DNA from: Endozoicomonas sp. SCSIO W0465
Lineage (GTDB): Bacteria > Pseudomonadota > Gammaproteobacteria > Pseudomonadales > Endozoicomonadaceae
NCBI RefSeq assembly: GCF_023716865.1
Contig: NZ_CP092417.1
Coordinates: 970,001-1,034,000, forward strand
DNA: 64,000 nucleotides
Direction of reading: 5' to 3'
The notes beneath the pieces were generated by a model. It made no database searches, was not told where the DNA came from, and was given only the letters and a program-made list of their open reading frames with translations. Positions within the stretch are counted from its first letter, which is position 1. Each line of letters begins with the position of its first letter. Shown piece after piece: positions 26,869 to 35,779 of the stretch. Both the position numbers and the translations under genes were made by a program.

Positions 26869-28584
26869 CTAATCCTGCGTTACCCGGTTGACCTCTTCGA
26901 GACTGGTCACACCTTGCAAAGCCTTTAACAGACCGGATTGGCGCAGGTTATTAAAGCCTTCCTTCTGTGCCTGTTTCGAGATTTCCAGAGAGTTACCTTC
27001 GGCCATAATAATCTGCTGCATACCGGGGGTGATCGACACCACCTCATAAATACCCACACGACCTTTATAACCGCTCTTGCAGTTTTCACAGCCTTTAGGA
27101 CCAAAAATCTCGGCGGAGTCCGCCTGCTCTTCAGTAAAGCCCTGTTCCAGCAGTGTTTCTTTGGGGATTTGCACCTTCACCTTGCAGTGATTGCACAGCC
27201 TTCGCGCCAGGCGCTGGGCAATAATCAGACTGACAGAGGTGGCAATGTTAAATGAGGGAACCCCCATATTCTGCAAACGGGTCAGGGTCTCTGCCGCACT
27301 GTTGGTGTGCAGTGTGGACATCACCATGTGACCGGTCTGGGCTGCCTTGATGGCAATATTGGCCGTTTCCAGATCCCGTATCTCACCCACCATGATGATA
27401 TCGGGGTCCTGACGTAGAAACGCTCTCAAGGCTTGGCTGAAGTCCATGCCCTGTCTGGGGTTGACGTTGACCTGGTTAATCCCTTCCAGGTTGATTTCCA
27501 CCGGATCTTCCGCCGTGGAGATGTTCCTTTCATTGGTATTCAGAATATTCAAACCGGTATACAGAGAGACGGTTTTGCCCGAACCGGTAGGGCCGGTGAC
27601 CAGAATCATACCCTGTGGCTGGTGCAGGGCGTTCAGGTACATCTCCTTCTGCTCGGCTTCATAGCCCAGGGCATCAATCCCCATTTTGGCACTGGAAGGA
27701 TCGAGGATACGAAGGACGATTTTCTCCCCCCAGAGCGTCGGCAGGGTGTTGACACGGAAGTCGATGGCCTTGGTTTTGGAAATTTTCATTTTTATCCGGC
27801 CATCCTGAGGCTTTCTGCGCTCGGAAATGTCCATGGCCGACATGATCTTCAGACGGGAGGCAATCCGGGAGCCAAGAGTGACCGGAGGGCGACTGACTTC
27901 ATGGAGCACACCGTCGGTTCTGAAACGCACCCGGTAGGCTCTTTCATAAGGCTCAAAGTGAAGATCCGATGCACCCCCTTTGATGGCGGAAAGCAGCATT
28001 TTATTAACGAACTTAACCACCGGAGTATCATCTTCTCCACCACCGATAGTGCCCTGAGCGTCATTTGCCCCGTCATCAATGGCACTGACTTCAAGGTCTT
28101 CAAGATCAACCAGGCCATCGTCGCCAAGATCTGAAAACGCGCCGCTGGTATCATCCAGGGCGGCATCAATCATTTTCTCCAGGCGGTCGGGCTCGGACAG
28201 TACGGTATGAATGGTCAGGCCGGTATTAAAGCGGATTTCATCCAGGCTCTGCAGGTTGGAAGGGTCGGAAACCGCGACAAACAGGTGCGAGCCCCGTTTG
28301 ATCAGCGGCAGCACATTGTGTTTTCGGATCAGCTTTTCCTCTACAACCTCTTTAACAAGGTGCTCTTTATCAAAGGCACTGAGGTCGAACACTGGCAGGC
28401 CAAACTCTTCGGCAATCGCCAGAATCAGTGCTTTGCCGTCAACGAGTTTTTTTTCCAGCAGATAGCGGGCCAGGGGCTTGTTTGCCTTGGCGGCAGCCGC
28501 TTCAGCGTTGTGCAGGGCGGCCTCTTCCATCGCTTTATCGGCCAGCAGGCGGGCAGCCAGCCCGGTCAGAGGTTTGTTTGCCAT
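26869..28584 (-). CDS. pilB: Type IV pilus assembly ATPase PilB
   Basis: PilB drives pilus extension. The N-terminal MshEN-type domain is at about residues 10-150. The secretion ATPase core has Walker A GPTGSGKTVSLY, the Asp box AEDPVEINLEGINQVNVN, Walker B DPDIIMVGEIRDLETA and the His box. The zinc tetracysteine is CNHC...CENC near 460-500. At 571 residues it has the normal length. pilC and pilD, which usually follow, are absent; the gene is convergent with putA. pilA lies divergently, but about 4.2 kb away behind mobile DNA. Confidence 0.96.
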   Translation of the reverse strand: MANKPLTGLAARLLADKAMEEAALHNAEAAAAKANKPLARYLLEKKLVDGKALILAIAEEFGLPVFDLSAFDKEHLVKEVVEEKLIRKHNVLPLIKRGSHLFVAVSDPSNLQSLDEIRFNTGLTIHTVLSEPDRLEKMIDAALDDTSGAFSDLGDDGLVDLEDLEVSAIDDGANDAQGTIGGGEDDTPVVKFVNKMLLSAIKGGASDLHFEPYERAYRVRFRTDGVLHEVSRPPVTLGSRIASRLKIMSAMDISERRKPQDGRIKMKISKTKAIDFRVNTLPTLWGEKIVLRILDPSSAKMGIDALGYEAEQKEMYLNALHQPQGMILVTGPTGSGKTVSLYTGLNILNTNERNISTAEDPVEINLEGINQVNVNPRQGMDFSQALRAFLRQDPDIIMVGEIRDLETANIAIKAAQTGHMVMSTLHTNSAAETLTRLQNMGVPSFNIATSVSLIIAQRLARRLCNHCKVKVQIPKETLLEQGFTEEQADSAEIFGPKGCENCKSGYKGRVGIYEVVSITPGMQQIIMAEGNSLEISKQAQKEGFNNLRQSGLLKALQGVTSLEEVNRVTQD

Positions 28585-28797
28585 AACCTGTTTCTGTCCA
28601 TGGGGTTGAATAGATTATCGATAGGTAATATATCAGCATCCATGGCGGATAGTTAAGGGTGCTTTTGTGGTGAGAACCGCGAAGATCACAACGTAAGGAA
28701 AAGCTGCGTTGTATCAATTGCGTGATATGGTTTTGCCGTGCTATCTTCTCGCCGGCTCGCTTATGTGGTTGGTAATAATACGTCTGTTATTAGTTAT

Positions 28798-29829
28798 GGC
28801 TCTTTTCCAATTCCAGACTGCTATGTAACCAGCAAGTTGACTAAGGGCTGAAGAAGACTTTTGCCTCTTCGGCCAATATTATGCAAAAACTCAAAAAAGC
28901 CAAGGTAAAGGGGTAAAGCCTCTTGGGATATTCCCCTGTGAGGCCTTAGCCACGAGCGTAGAAGTGACCAAAACCCCTCCATAGTATTAACATGCACCTC
29001 GTAAATACCGTCTTTGTCATCATCACGAGCATACTCACCTTTGCCGTGACAGACCGTTTTATGTCTGAAGCCCCAGCTTTCAAGGTCATCATAGATGTTG
29101 TATTCATCGGTATAAATCTGGCTCTGTGGGGCTACGTGTTTCTTGATAAATGGTTCGATTGTCGCCTTCTTAACGTTCGACAGCATGTTGATAATGACCT
29201 GACCTCCCCTTTGAATCATTCCCAATACCGGCGGTTTGTCTTTTTCAAGAGTCCCACGGCCCGGAGCGCCTTTAAGCCTTCTTTTTCTCGGTGGACGATC
29301 CAGATTTTTTTAATGCTTCAGGGTGTCCCTTGTGACCAGCTACAATGTAGACCTCGTCGAATTCAACTTCGCCATCAAGAATCACTTCAGGCTTTCGGTC
29401 AACAACACCATTTCGTAAGACTGTGGTCATATGGTGTGCATCACTGACACACAGATCAAGTTCCTGAGCTATCTGGCTGTTGGAGACGTTCAGCCCCATT
29501 AAATAGAGACAGGCAATCCAGACTTTGAGTGGTCGGTGGTGTCCTGCGAAAACCGTATTTGTCAGGTCATCGAAGTAGCGCTTACAGGACTTACAGTAAT
29601 AGTGCTGGCACTCTACCTGCACATTGTCGTGTCCATTCTTTTTGACATTCTCAGAATCACAGTGCGGACAGAGAACAGTGCCATCTGGCCAGCGGTTCTC
29701 ACGGATCATCTCAAAGCAGGTGTCATTACTGATGAGATCTGAGATTCGGCCTATATTCATGGTCAATGCTGGCGATGGCTAATTATATCCACCAAGGATA
29801 GTTCAGCAGTTCGGAATTCGAAAAGAGCC
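28798..29829 (-). mobile_element. IS1595-family insertion sequence (1032 bp), frameshifted
   Basis: The ends are GGCTCTTTTCCAATTCC (28798-) and its near complement ending GGAATTCGAAAAGAGCC (-29829), about 25 bp with three mismatches. No matching target duplication is visible: TTAGTTAT lies on the left and AAATAGTT on the right. These ends are the ones found on the MITE at 2063. Confidence 0.85.
28821..29766 (-). pseudogene. IS1595-family transposase, one frameshift
   Basis: The N-terminal zinc ribbon (CPHCDSENVKKNG, CKSCKRYF) and EFDEVYIVAGHKGHPEALKKSG are in one frame, and the rest (LGMIQRGG, YTDEYNIYDD, HVNTMEGFWSLLRSWLRPHRG) in another. Removing one base near 29299 gives the family-typical join SGRPPRKRRLKGAPGRG. 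It is probably inactive, though it could be a late or natural frameshift. Confidence 0.85.
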
Positions 29830-29866
29830 AAATAGTTTTTGTTCAAACCACAAAGTTACAGGGTTA

Positions 29867-29900
29867 TATGCATTCCCACGGGAGTACCGTGGGAGTGAGG
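29867..29900. repeat. Single REP palindrome
   Basis: TGCATTCCCACGG and ACCGTGGGAGTGAGG form the same hairpin type as the array at 30214-31320. Confidence 0.6.
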
Positions 29901-29932
29901 TGTACCGGTTTGGCATTGAATCATGGCAACCA

Positions 29933-30214
29933 TCACCCCTTATACAGCTTCGGATTCAAGACATCCCTGAGCCAGTCACCCAGAAGGTTCAGCACCAGCA
30001 CCAGCACCACCAGCACAATTCCGGGAATGACCGTAATCCACCAGCTGCCAGAGAAGATATACTCAAAACCACTGGAGATCAGCGAGCCCAGTGACGGCTG
30101 TGATACCGGCATACCAAGGCCAAGGAAAGACAACGCTGCCTCACTGATAATCGCATTGGCAATCTGCACCGTAGAGATCACCAGAATAGGCGACAGGGTA
30201 TTTGGCAGAATATG
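29933..30214 (-). pseudogene. Remnant of a DppC-type ABC transporter permease
   Basis: About 93 codons in frame to a TGA at 29933-29935 encode the end of a peptide/nickel-type permease: HILPNTLSPILVISTVQIANAI, then EAALSFLGLGMPVSQPSLGS (the EAA loop) and a last membrane helix with LLGDWLRDVLNPKLY. The whole N-terminal two thirds is missing; the frame is cut exactly where the REP array begins. No partner dpp genes are present. Confidence 0.8.
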
Positions 30215-31320
30215 ACCTCGTTCCCACGGTCCTCCGTGGGAATGCCTACCCCAAGCTCCCGGTAAAATACTAGCGACGAGAATGTCTGCGAGTACCGGTA
30301 TGCATTCCCACGCAGAGCATGGGAACGAGAAGGTGGGTGCTGACCTCGTTCCTCCGTTGACCTCGTTCCCACGGTCCTCCGTGGGAATGCCTACCCCAAG
30401 CTCCCGGTAAAATACCAGCGACGAGAATGTCTGCGAGTACCGGTATGCATTCCCACGCAGAGCATGGGAACGAGAAGGTAGGTGCTGACCTCGTTCCTAC
30501 GTGGGAATGCCTGAGGAACTCTTTTGACCTCGTTCCCACGGTCCTCCGTGGGAATGCCTACCCCAAGCTCCCGGTAAAATACTAGCGACGAGAATGTCTG
30601 CGAGTACCGGTATGCATGACCTCGTTCCCACGGTCCTCCGTGACCTCGTTCCCACGGTCCTGAGGTTGTCGCAAAACCCTGACCTCGTTCCCACGGTCCT
30701 CCGTGGGAATGCCTACCCCAAGCTCCCGGTAAAATACCAGCGACGAGAATTTCTGCGAGTACCGTTATGCATTCCCACGCAGAGCATGGGAACGAGAAGG
30801 TGGGTGCTGACCTCGTTCCTACGTGGGAATGCCTGAGGAGCTCGTCTTACTTTCCTCCGTGGGAATGCCTACCCCAAGCTCCCGGTAAAATACCAGCGAC
30901 GAGAATGTCTGCGAGTTCTGGTATGCATTCCCACGCAGAGCATGGGAACGAGAAGGTGGGTGCTGACCTCGTTCCCACGGTCCTGAGGCTGTCGCGAAAC
31001 CCGTGACCTCGTTCCCACGGTCCTCCGTGGGAATGCCTACCCCAAGCTCCCGGTAAAATACTAGCGACGAGAATGTCTGCGAGTACCGGTATGCATTCCC
31101 ACGCAGAGCATGGGAACGAGAAGGTGGGTGCTGACCTCGTTCCTCCGTTGGAATGCCTGACCTCGTGACCTCGTTCCCACGGTCCTCCGTGGGAATGCCT
31201 ACCCCAAGCTCCCGGTAAAATACCAGCGACGAGAATGTCTGCAAGTACAGGTATGCATTCCCACGCAGAGCATGGGAACGAGAAGGTGGGTGCTGACCTC
31301 GTTCCTCCGTGGGAATGCCT
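30214..31320. repeat. REP/BIME array, about seven units of roughly 150 bp
   Basis: Each unit has a first palindrome (GTTCCCACGGTCCTCCGTGG, then GAATGCC), a spacer with CCCGGTAAAATACTAGCGAC and TGCGAGTACCGG, and a second palindrome (TGCATTCCCACGCAGAGCAT, then GGGAACGAGAAGG). Units begin near 30214, 30358, 30525, 30680, 30852, 31003 and 31168. Some are truncated or rearranged: the unit at 30525 lacks the second palindrome and carries two fused first palindromes. Translations of the array are artefacts. It lies directly upstream of a RAYT gene. Confidence 0.9.
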
Positions 31321-31384
31321 GAGGAACTATTTTTACTTTTTCCAGTCCTATAAACGTTATCTACAATAAACGTCAGGTCAAATC

Positions 31385-31918
31385 ATGGGGCGCAGCCGAT
31401 ATTCATTCATCCAGCCCGACAAGCCTCACTTTCTTACCCTTACCGTGCTTCACTGGATACCGGTGTTTACCCGGCAGAATACAGTCTGCATTCTGTTGGA
31501 TTCTCTGCGCTGGCTGGTGAAGGATAATTTCCGGCTCTATGCCTATGTGATATTGGAAAATCACCTGCATTTGTTAGCCCAAAGCCCGCAGCTGGATAAG
31601 GATATTGCCCGCTACAAGTCATACACGGCAAAGCAGTTGATAAATTATCTGAAGCAGCGAAAAGTCAGTACCATTCTTGACCAACTGGCTTTTTATAAGA
31701 AGAAACACAAGGCAGACAGGGCCCTTCAGTTCTGGCAGGAAGGCGTTCATCCAGAGTTAATCATCGATGAAGCGATGATGGTTCAGAAGATTGATTATAT
31801 TCACCAGAATCCGGTCAAGCGTGGCTATGTGGATCTGCCAGTGCATTGGCGTTATTCCAGTGCCCGGAATTACGCTGGGCAAAGGAATGGTTTGCTGGAT
31901 GTGATCACTGTGTGGTGA
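31385..31918 (+). CDS. REP-associated tyrosine transposase (RAYT)
   Basis: RAYTs are single-copy relatives of IS200/IS605 transposases that bind and cut REP hairpins. The 177-residue product has the Y1_Tnp fold: FLTLTVLHWIPVFTR near the start, an HLH in VILENHLHLLAQS standing in for the HUH metal site, and a Tyr in the helix IARYKSYTAKQLINYL. IDYIHQNPVKRGYVDLPVHW and YSSARNYAG follow near the C-terminus, as in family members. It begins about 65 bp after a seven-unit array of the presumed cognate REP. Confidence 0.9.
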   Translation: MGRSRYSFIQPDKPHFLTLTVLHWIPVFTRQNTVCILLDSLRWLVKDNFRLYAYVILENHLHLLAQSPQLDKDIARYKSYTAKQLINYLKQRKVSTILDQLAFYKKKHKADRALQFWQEGVHPELIIDEAMMVQKIDYIHQNPVKRGYVDLPVHWRYSSARNYAGQRNGLLDVITVW

Positions 31919-31981
31919 TTGTATATTTTCATGCTTGAAGAGTATTTGATCCGGGTCTTATAGATTCAGTGGTTTTGCTGC

Positions 31982-32465
31982 TTAATTGATCTTCACCTGC
32001 CTTGCCACCAACCTTGTGGACAGCAGACCTTTAAAGAGAAAAGTTTCTTCGCTGACACCATGCTCATACTGCACTTCATATAACAGGGTAAACGGCAGTC
32101 CATCATTGCTGTTCAGCCAGTCACTATAGCTGGAAAACCAACCAACGTAGCGATGATGTAAATAATTTCCCAGCTCTTTGGTCAGTCAGTAAGGGCCTGT
32201 AGGTTTCCCGATGCTGTCCGGTAGTCGTAATCCAATGGTCTCTGGTTCTGATAATCAGGGCGGACTCGTCGGTTGGCAGGCTGCTGATACCCGGATTCGA
32301 GAAGTAACTGTCGACTTTCTGCTGATAAAAGAATTGCAGGCTGATAAACCCGGTGATAAAAGCGGACAGAATAACGATGGATACAATCCCCATCCGTGCC
32401 AGCCATGAGCCCAACTGGTTATTGACCAGGGTTTTATTTTGCATAGCCATGCCTGCCTTTTGCAT
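31982..32465 (-). pseudogene. Membrane-anchored hypothetical protein, 4-bp frameshift
   Basis: The family is not recognised. The N-terminus has one membrane helix (MGIVSIVILSAFITGFISLQ, about residues 25-45). The first frame stops at 32124. The other frame carries on as LTKELGNYLHHRYVGWFSSY and ends at 31982 with KIN. The shift lies in ACTGACTGACC near 32185-32195: removing one 4-bp repeat gives PLLTKELGNYL and a continuous protein of about 160 residues. The gene was thus probably inactivated by a short tandem duplication. It lies between the RAYT gene and pilA. Confidence 0.7.
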
Positions 32466-32834
32466 CCTTGTTCAATCGATAACGTCATTACTTTGGCTAT
32501 CGGATGAATGGCAAAAATAAATAGCTGATCTGTCAAAAAAGCGTGGCAGGGAGGGGTTATTGCAAAATAAGCGGTGTGGACAACTTTATTCTAAAAGAAG
32601 CCGTGCTTTTCGGCTTTATTATACTAATCAATGGGATATGTCGTATTTAGGGTGAATTTTGGCTATGGGGACAGCTACCTGTATGGTTTTGCTGTCACCG
32701 GGTATGTGAGTAGGCAGCCCGCCACCATTAATGAACTTAACTATCCTGTTTAAAGAGCTGCAGGACGGTGCCGACAGATTGAGCAATGGACTTCAGCACG
32801 CTGTCAAAGAAACTCATTGGTCGAGGAAAAGATT
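32466..32834. other. Intergenic region upstream of pilA
   Basis: About 370 bp without a convincing gene. pilA is often driven by sigma54, so I looked for a GG-N10-GC pair; near misses occur around 32660-32685, but none fits exactly. The pilA SD AGGA is at 32824-32827. Confidence 0.5.
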
Positions 32835-33272
32835 ATGAAGACAAGGATGTCGGAAATCCGTAAGACGTCGGGCTTTACCCTGATTGAATTGATGATCGTT
32901 GTGGCGATCATTGGTATTTTGGCTAGTGTTGCCATTCCGCAGTATCAGAACTACACCCGGAATGCTCAGGTTTCTGCGGCTCTTACTGAAGCAGCCCCGT
33001 ATCGTACTGCAGTTGCAATTTGTGCTCAAACCAGTGTATTAACTACCTGTACTGCCACGAAAATCGGATTGAGTGCAACTAGCGGCAAAATAGGTTATGC
33101 AATCCCAAGCGGTGGTACACCAACGATTACTATAACTCCAGGTGGATCATTGGGTACTGAAGCTGTCGTGATTGAAACCACAGATGGTTCGAACTGGTCC
33201 GTTACTGGCACTCCAGGAGCCTCAATTGTGGCAACAGATGCTTATACTAAATGGCTCGCAGGTCTGAACTAA
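32835..33272 (+). CDS. pilA: Type IV pilin (major pilin PilA)
   Basis: This is the pilus subunit. The 13-residue leader MKTRMSEIRKTSG is cut before Phe by prepilin peptidase; the mature start FTLIELMIVVAIIGILASVA has the required Glu at +5. The ATG at 32835 has AGGA at 7 nt; an upstream in-frame start at 32817 would lengthen the leader and has no SD. The mature protein is about 132 residues and has two Cys near the middle (AICAQTSVLTTC). The C-terminal half is Gly/Thr-rich and lacks the C-terminal disulfide loop of Pseudomonas pilins. Its ancestral partner pilB lies 4.2 kb to the left. Confidence 0.95.
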   Translation: MKTRMSEIRKTSGFTLIELMIVVAIIGILASVAIPQYQNYTRNAQVSAALTEAAPYRTAVAICAQTSVLTTCTATKIGLSATSGKIGYAIPSGGTPTITITPGGSLGTEAVVIETTDGSNWSVTGTPGASIVATDAYTKWLAGLN

Positions 33273-33280
33273 TAATTTTT

Positions 33281-33329
33281 ACCTCGTTCCCACGCAGGAC
33301 CCACAGGGCCTAAAAGCATGGGAACGAGA
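33281..33329. repeat. REP palindrome after pilA
   Basis: CTCGTTCCCACGC and GCATGGGAACGAG form a hairpin 8 bp after the pilA stop, and may act as an mRNA 3' stabiliser or terminator. Confidence 0.65.
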
Positions 33330-33358
33330 CATCAAGGATCTTGGGAGAAACTTTGCTT

Positions 33359-35077
33359 TTACCTGGTTTCCCGACGATCAAGCTTATCCAGAAAATCAAT
33401 CAGCTCCCTGACTTCCTGCCTATTCACATAGTCCTGCAAATCTATCATCCGTTTACTGCCAATCGCTGGGCATTGATCTGAAAGCTGTCTGGATAACAAT
33501 CCCTGTAAATCCGTTATACACCCAGCCAGCTCATGGGCAGTGCTTTTACCAATGCCAGGAATGCTGAGCGCACGTATTCGTTGCTCCAGGCTTTTTGGAC
33601 GTTGGATGGACTCGATGTACTGCCGGGTTGCTTGCGGATGCAGCCCGGCAGATTGCAGTGCAGTGGCTTTGAGTTTAAGAATATCGACGGGTGTCTGGAC
33701 GATGCCGGCCTGAATCCATTGATAAATAACAGGCTTGTTGATCACTGCCAGATCAAGCCCCTGCTTACCGGTTAGCCATATCAGGCGAGCGGCAAATTGT
33801 TCTGCACAACCCGGTGCCATACCAAGGCAGGTAAAAGGGGAATAGCGGCTTGTATCAGGGCGTTCCGGGCTTACTCTGTTGGCCGGGCGAAACAGTACCT
33901 TGCCAAAGACCGGTATGGCATTCCCCTTGAGTTTGAAACTGATTTGATCTCCCACGGCAAGCCCTTTCTTTTCCAGATTTGGAATACTGCCCAGTGAAAG
34001 GGTTGAGATGGTGCGGTTGTTGATCATTACGGGCTGAATATGGACCTGGGGTGTGATATGGCCGGTTCGGCCAATGGTAAATTCAATGGCTTGCACTGTT
34101 GATGTTGCAGTTTCTGGTGGAAACTTCCATGCCATGGCCCAGGCGGGTGTATTACCTGACCAGCCCAGCTGCTTTCTGATTGGGTTGCTGTCGGCCTTAA
34201 TGACAATTCCATCCATCAAAAACAGTGGTTTTTTGCTGGCAGCGTAATGCTCAAGGCACTGTTTGATTTCAGGGTAGGATGTGGTTTGGTGGGTATACTC
34301 CAAGGGAAGAGGAAAGCCCATGCCTGCCAAGGCTTTTATGGACTGGAAATCGTCATTATACGGGCTCTCAACCCAATGCCATGGGAAAAAATCAAAGGCT
34401 TTTACCGCTTCAGTGTCTGGATCAGCTCGATTGAGCTGACCGGCAACCAGATGTCGGGCGCTGGCATACGGGTTAAGAATTGATGCAGGGATGCTGTCGA
34501 TTCGCGCAAATAGCTCACCATGGAGCACCAGATCTATCGGTTCATCATAATCCCGACGTAAGAGCGTTTTGGGGATTAACGGCATTTGCAGGATATGACC
34601 AAGAATATCGACGCCGGTTTCGCCATTGCCACGGGTGGATGCTTGAATCAGTTGTCCACTGTTATAGACCAGTTCGACAGCAACCCCGTCAATCTTCGGC
34701 TGAACCAGGGCATCACTACCCGATATTCGCTGTAAAAATCCTTTTATTGCTTCTTCAGTTGCGGCCTTCTTCAAGCTCCCCATGGGAGCCTGATGGATAA
34801 TCGTGGCTTGTTTGTGCGGTATTTTGAGGGGAGGCTTGGCTGTTATTACCCAAGGGAAGCAGGCTTGCCAATAGTTCAGTCTGGCTACGAGGGCGTCGTA
34901 TTCAATATCACTGATCATGGGGGCATTGTTGATAAAGTACTGTTCATCATGATGACCCACGTCATCAGTAAGCCGGCTGATGTTCTCAGTGGCTTCTTTA
35001 TGATCCCACTGTGGGCAATCATTCGCCCAGGCTGGTAGCAGAAAAGTTATCCACAGGAGCAGGAGTATGGTTTTCAT
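33359..35077 (-). CDS. ligB: NAD-dependent DNA ligase LigB-like, with signal peptide
   Basis: LigB is the second NAD-type ligase of enteric bacteria and relatives and lacks the zinc finger and BRCT domains of LigA. The catalytic lysine motif KIDG is at Lys128. STRGNGETGVDI, LHGELFA, DGIVIKAD and the OB-fold region (TIGRTGHITPQV) follow, then helix-hairpin-helix repeats (RIRALSIPGIGKSTAHELAG). A clear signal peptide, MKTILLLLWITFLLPAWA, precedes the fold, so export to the periplasm is predicted. Total length is 572 residues, near E. coli LigB (560). It ends 87 bp from pilA, convergent to it. Confidence 0.92.
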   Translation of the reverse strand: MKTILLLLWITFLLPAWANDCPQWDHKEATENISRLTDDVGHHDEQYFINNAPMISDIEYDALVARLNYWQACFPWVITAKPPLKIPHKQATIIHQAPMGSLKKAATEEAIKGFLQRISGSDALVQPKIDGVAVELVYNSGQLIQASTRGNGETGVDILGHILQMPLIPKTLLRRDYDEPIDLVLHGELFARIDSIPASILNPYASARHLVAGQLNRADPDTEAVKAFDFFPWHWVESPYNDDFQSIKALAGMGFPLPLEYTHQTTSYPEIKQCLEHYAASKKPLFLMDGIVIKADSNPIRKQLGWSGNTPAWAMAWKFPPETATSTVQAIEFTIGRTGHITPQVHIQPVMINNRTISTLSLGSIPNLEKKGLAVGDQISFKLKGNAIPVFGKVLFRPANRVSPERPDTSRYSPFTCLGMAPGCAEQFAARLIWLTGKQGLDLAVINKPVIYQWIQAGIVQTPVDILKLKATALQSAGLHPQATRQYIESIQRPKSLEQRIRALSIPGIGKSTAHELAGCITDLQGLLSRQLSDQCPAIGSKRMIDLQDYVNRQEVRELIDFLDKLDRRETR

Positions 35078-35084
35078 GGCCTGC

Positions 35085-35660
35085 TCAAAGGTGGAAATAG
35101 ATATTCACAGCCAGCACCGTAAGGATCGATACCAGAATGGCACCGAAGGCATAGATGGAGTGGCGGTGCATGCTGTGAAACTCAACACGGACATCGGTCA
35201 GGCTGTTGGTTAGCTCGCTTTTCAGTGCATGCTTGAGTTCGTGATAATTTCTGTTGGATTCTGCCCTTTGTTGATTGGTCTCTTCCCTTAGCTGGAAATA
35301 GCGTTGATCCGACTCGGCTTTTTGCTGGGCAAAGCGTTGATCGGACTCTGCTATTTGCTGGTTATAGCGCTGATCGGACTCTGCTTTTTGCTGGTAATAG
35401 CGCTCATCGGATGCTGCTTTTTGCTGGTAATAGCGTTCATCGGATGCTGCTTTTTGCTGGTAATAGCGTTCATCGGATTCTGCTTTTAACTGGGAAAATC
35501 GCTCATCGAATCTTGTCTGCACTTTTAGAATGGTCTCCTGTAACACCAGCACATCCTTTTTACTGGCGTTATGGTCAGGATCAAGGGCGACGCTGACCTG
35601 GTTGGCCAGTTCTTCATCGATACCAAGACGTTTGAGCTGCTGGAACAGTGAGTCGGTCAT
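35085..35660 (-). CDS. Coiled-coil protein with 11-residue repeats and C-terminal membrane anchor
   Basis: The function is not known. The start at 35660 (MTDSLFQQLKRLGIDEELAN) has AAGGA upstream; the frame extends to 35747 without an SD. Residues about 50-150 are a long coiled coil with about seven near-perfect 11-residue units of the ESDERYYQQKA type, coded by 33-bp DNA repeats (about 35300-35480). One membrane helix (FGAILVSILTVLAVNIYF) ends the protein. The layout resembles DUF1640/Bdr-like tail-anchored coiled-coil proteins, but no family is claimed. It starts upstream of ligB in the same direction, 7 bp away, so the two may be co-transcribed. Confidence 0.8.
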   Translation of the reverse strand: MTDSLFQQLKRLGIDEELANQVSVALDPDHNASKKDVLVLQETILKVQTRFDERFSQLKAESDERYYQQKAASDERYYQQKAASDERYYQQKAESDQRYNQQIAESDQRFAQQKAESDQRYFQLREETNQQRAESNRNYHELKHALKSELTNSLTDVRVEFHSMHRHSIYAFGAILVSILTVLAVNIYFHL

Positions 35661-35738
35661 TCCGGTTCCTTCCCGCTTAATAATTCGAATAGACAGGATA
35701 GACCATTGTTGACAGTTAAGAAGGACCGGGCGGTCGGG

Positions 35739-35767
35739 TATTCCCACGGTGGGCCGTGGGAACGGGG
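35739..35767. repeat. REP palindrome before galE stop
   Basis: ATTCCCACGG and CCGTGGGAACGGGG form a short hairpin between galE and the coiled-coil gene. Confidence 0.6.
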
Positions 35768-35779
35768 AGGCGACGATTT

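Noticed and set aside
30270..31244. Several ORFs of 65-141 codons within the REP array
   Set aside because: They are translations of the palindromic repeat in both strands, repeat themselves, lack ribosome-binding sites and match the array period.
30214..31320. Possible CRISPR array
   Set aside because: The units are about 150 bp, contain palindromes and no unique spacers of constant size, and there are no cas genes; a RAYT lies beside it.
32640..32700. Sigma54 promoter for pilA
   Set aside because: GG and GC pairs are present but not at the required spacing of ten bases.
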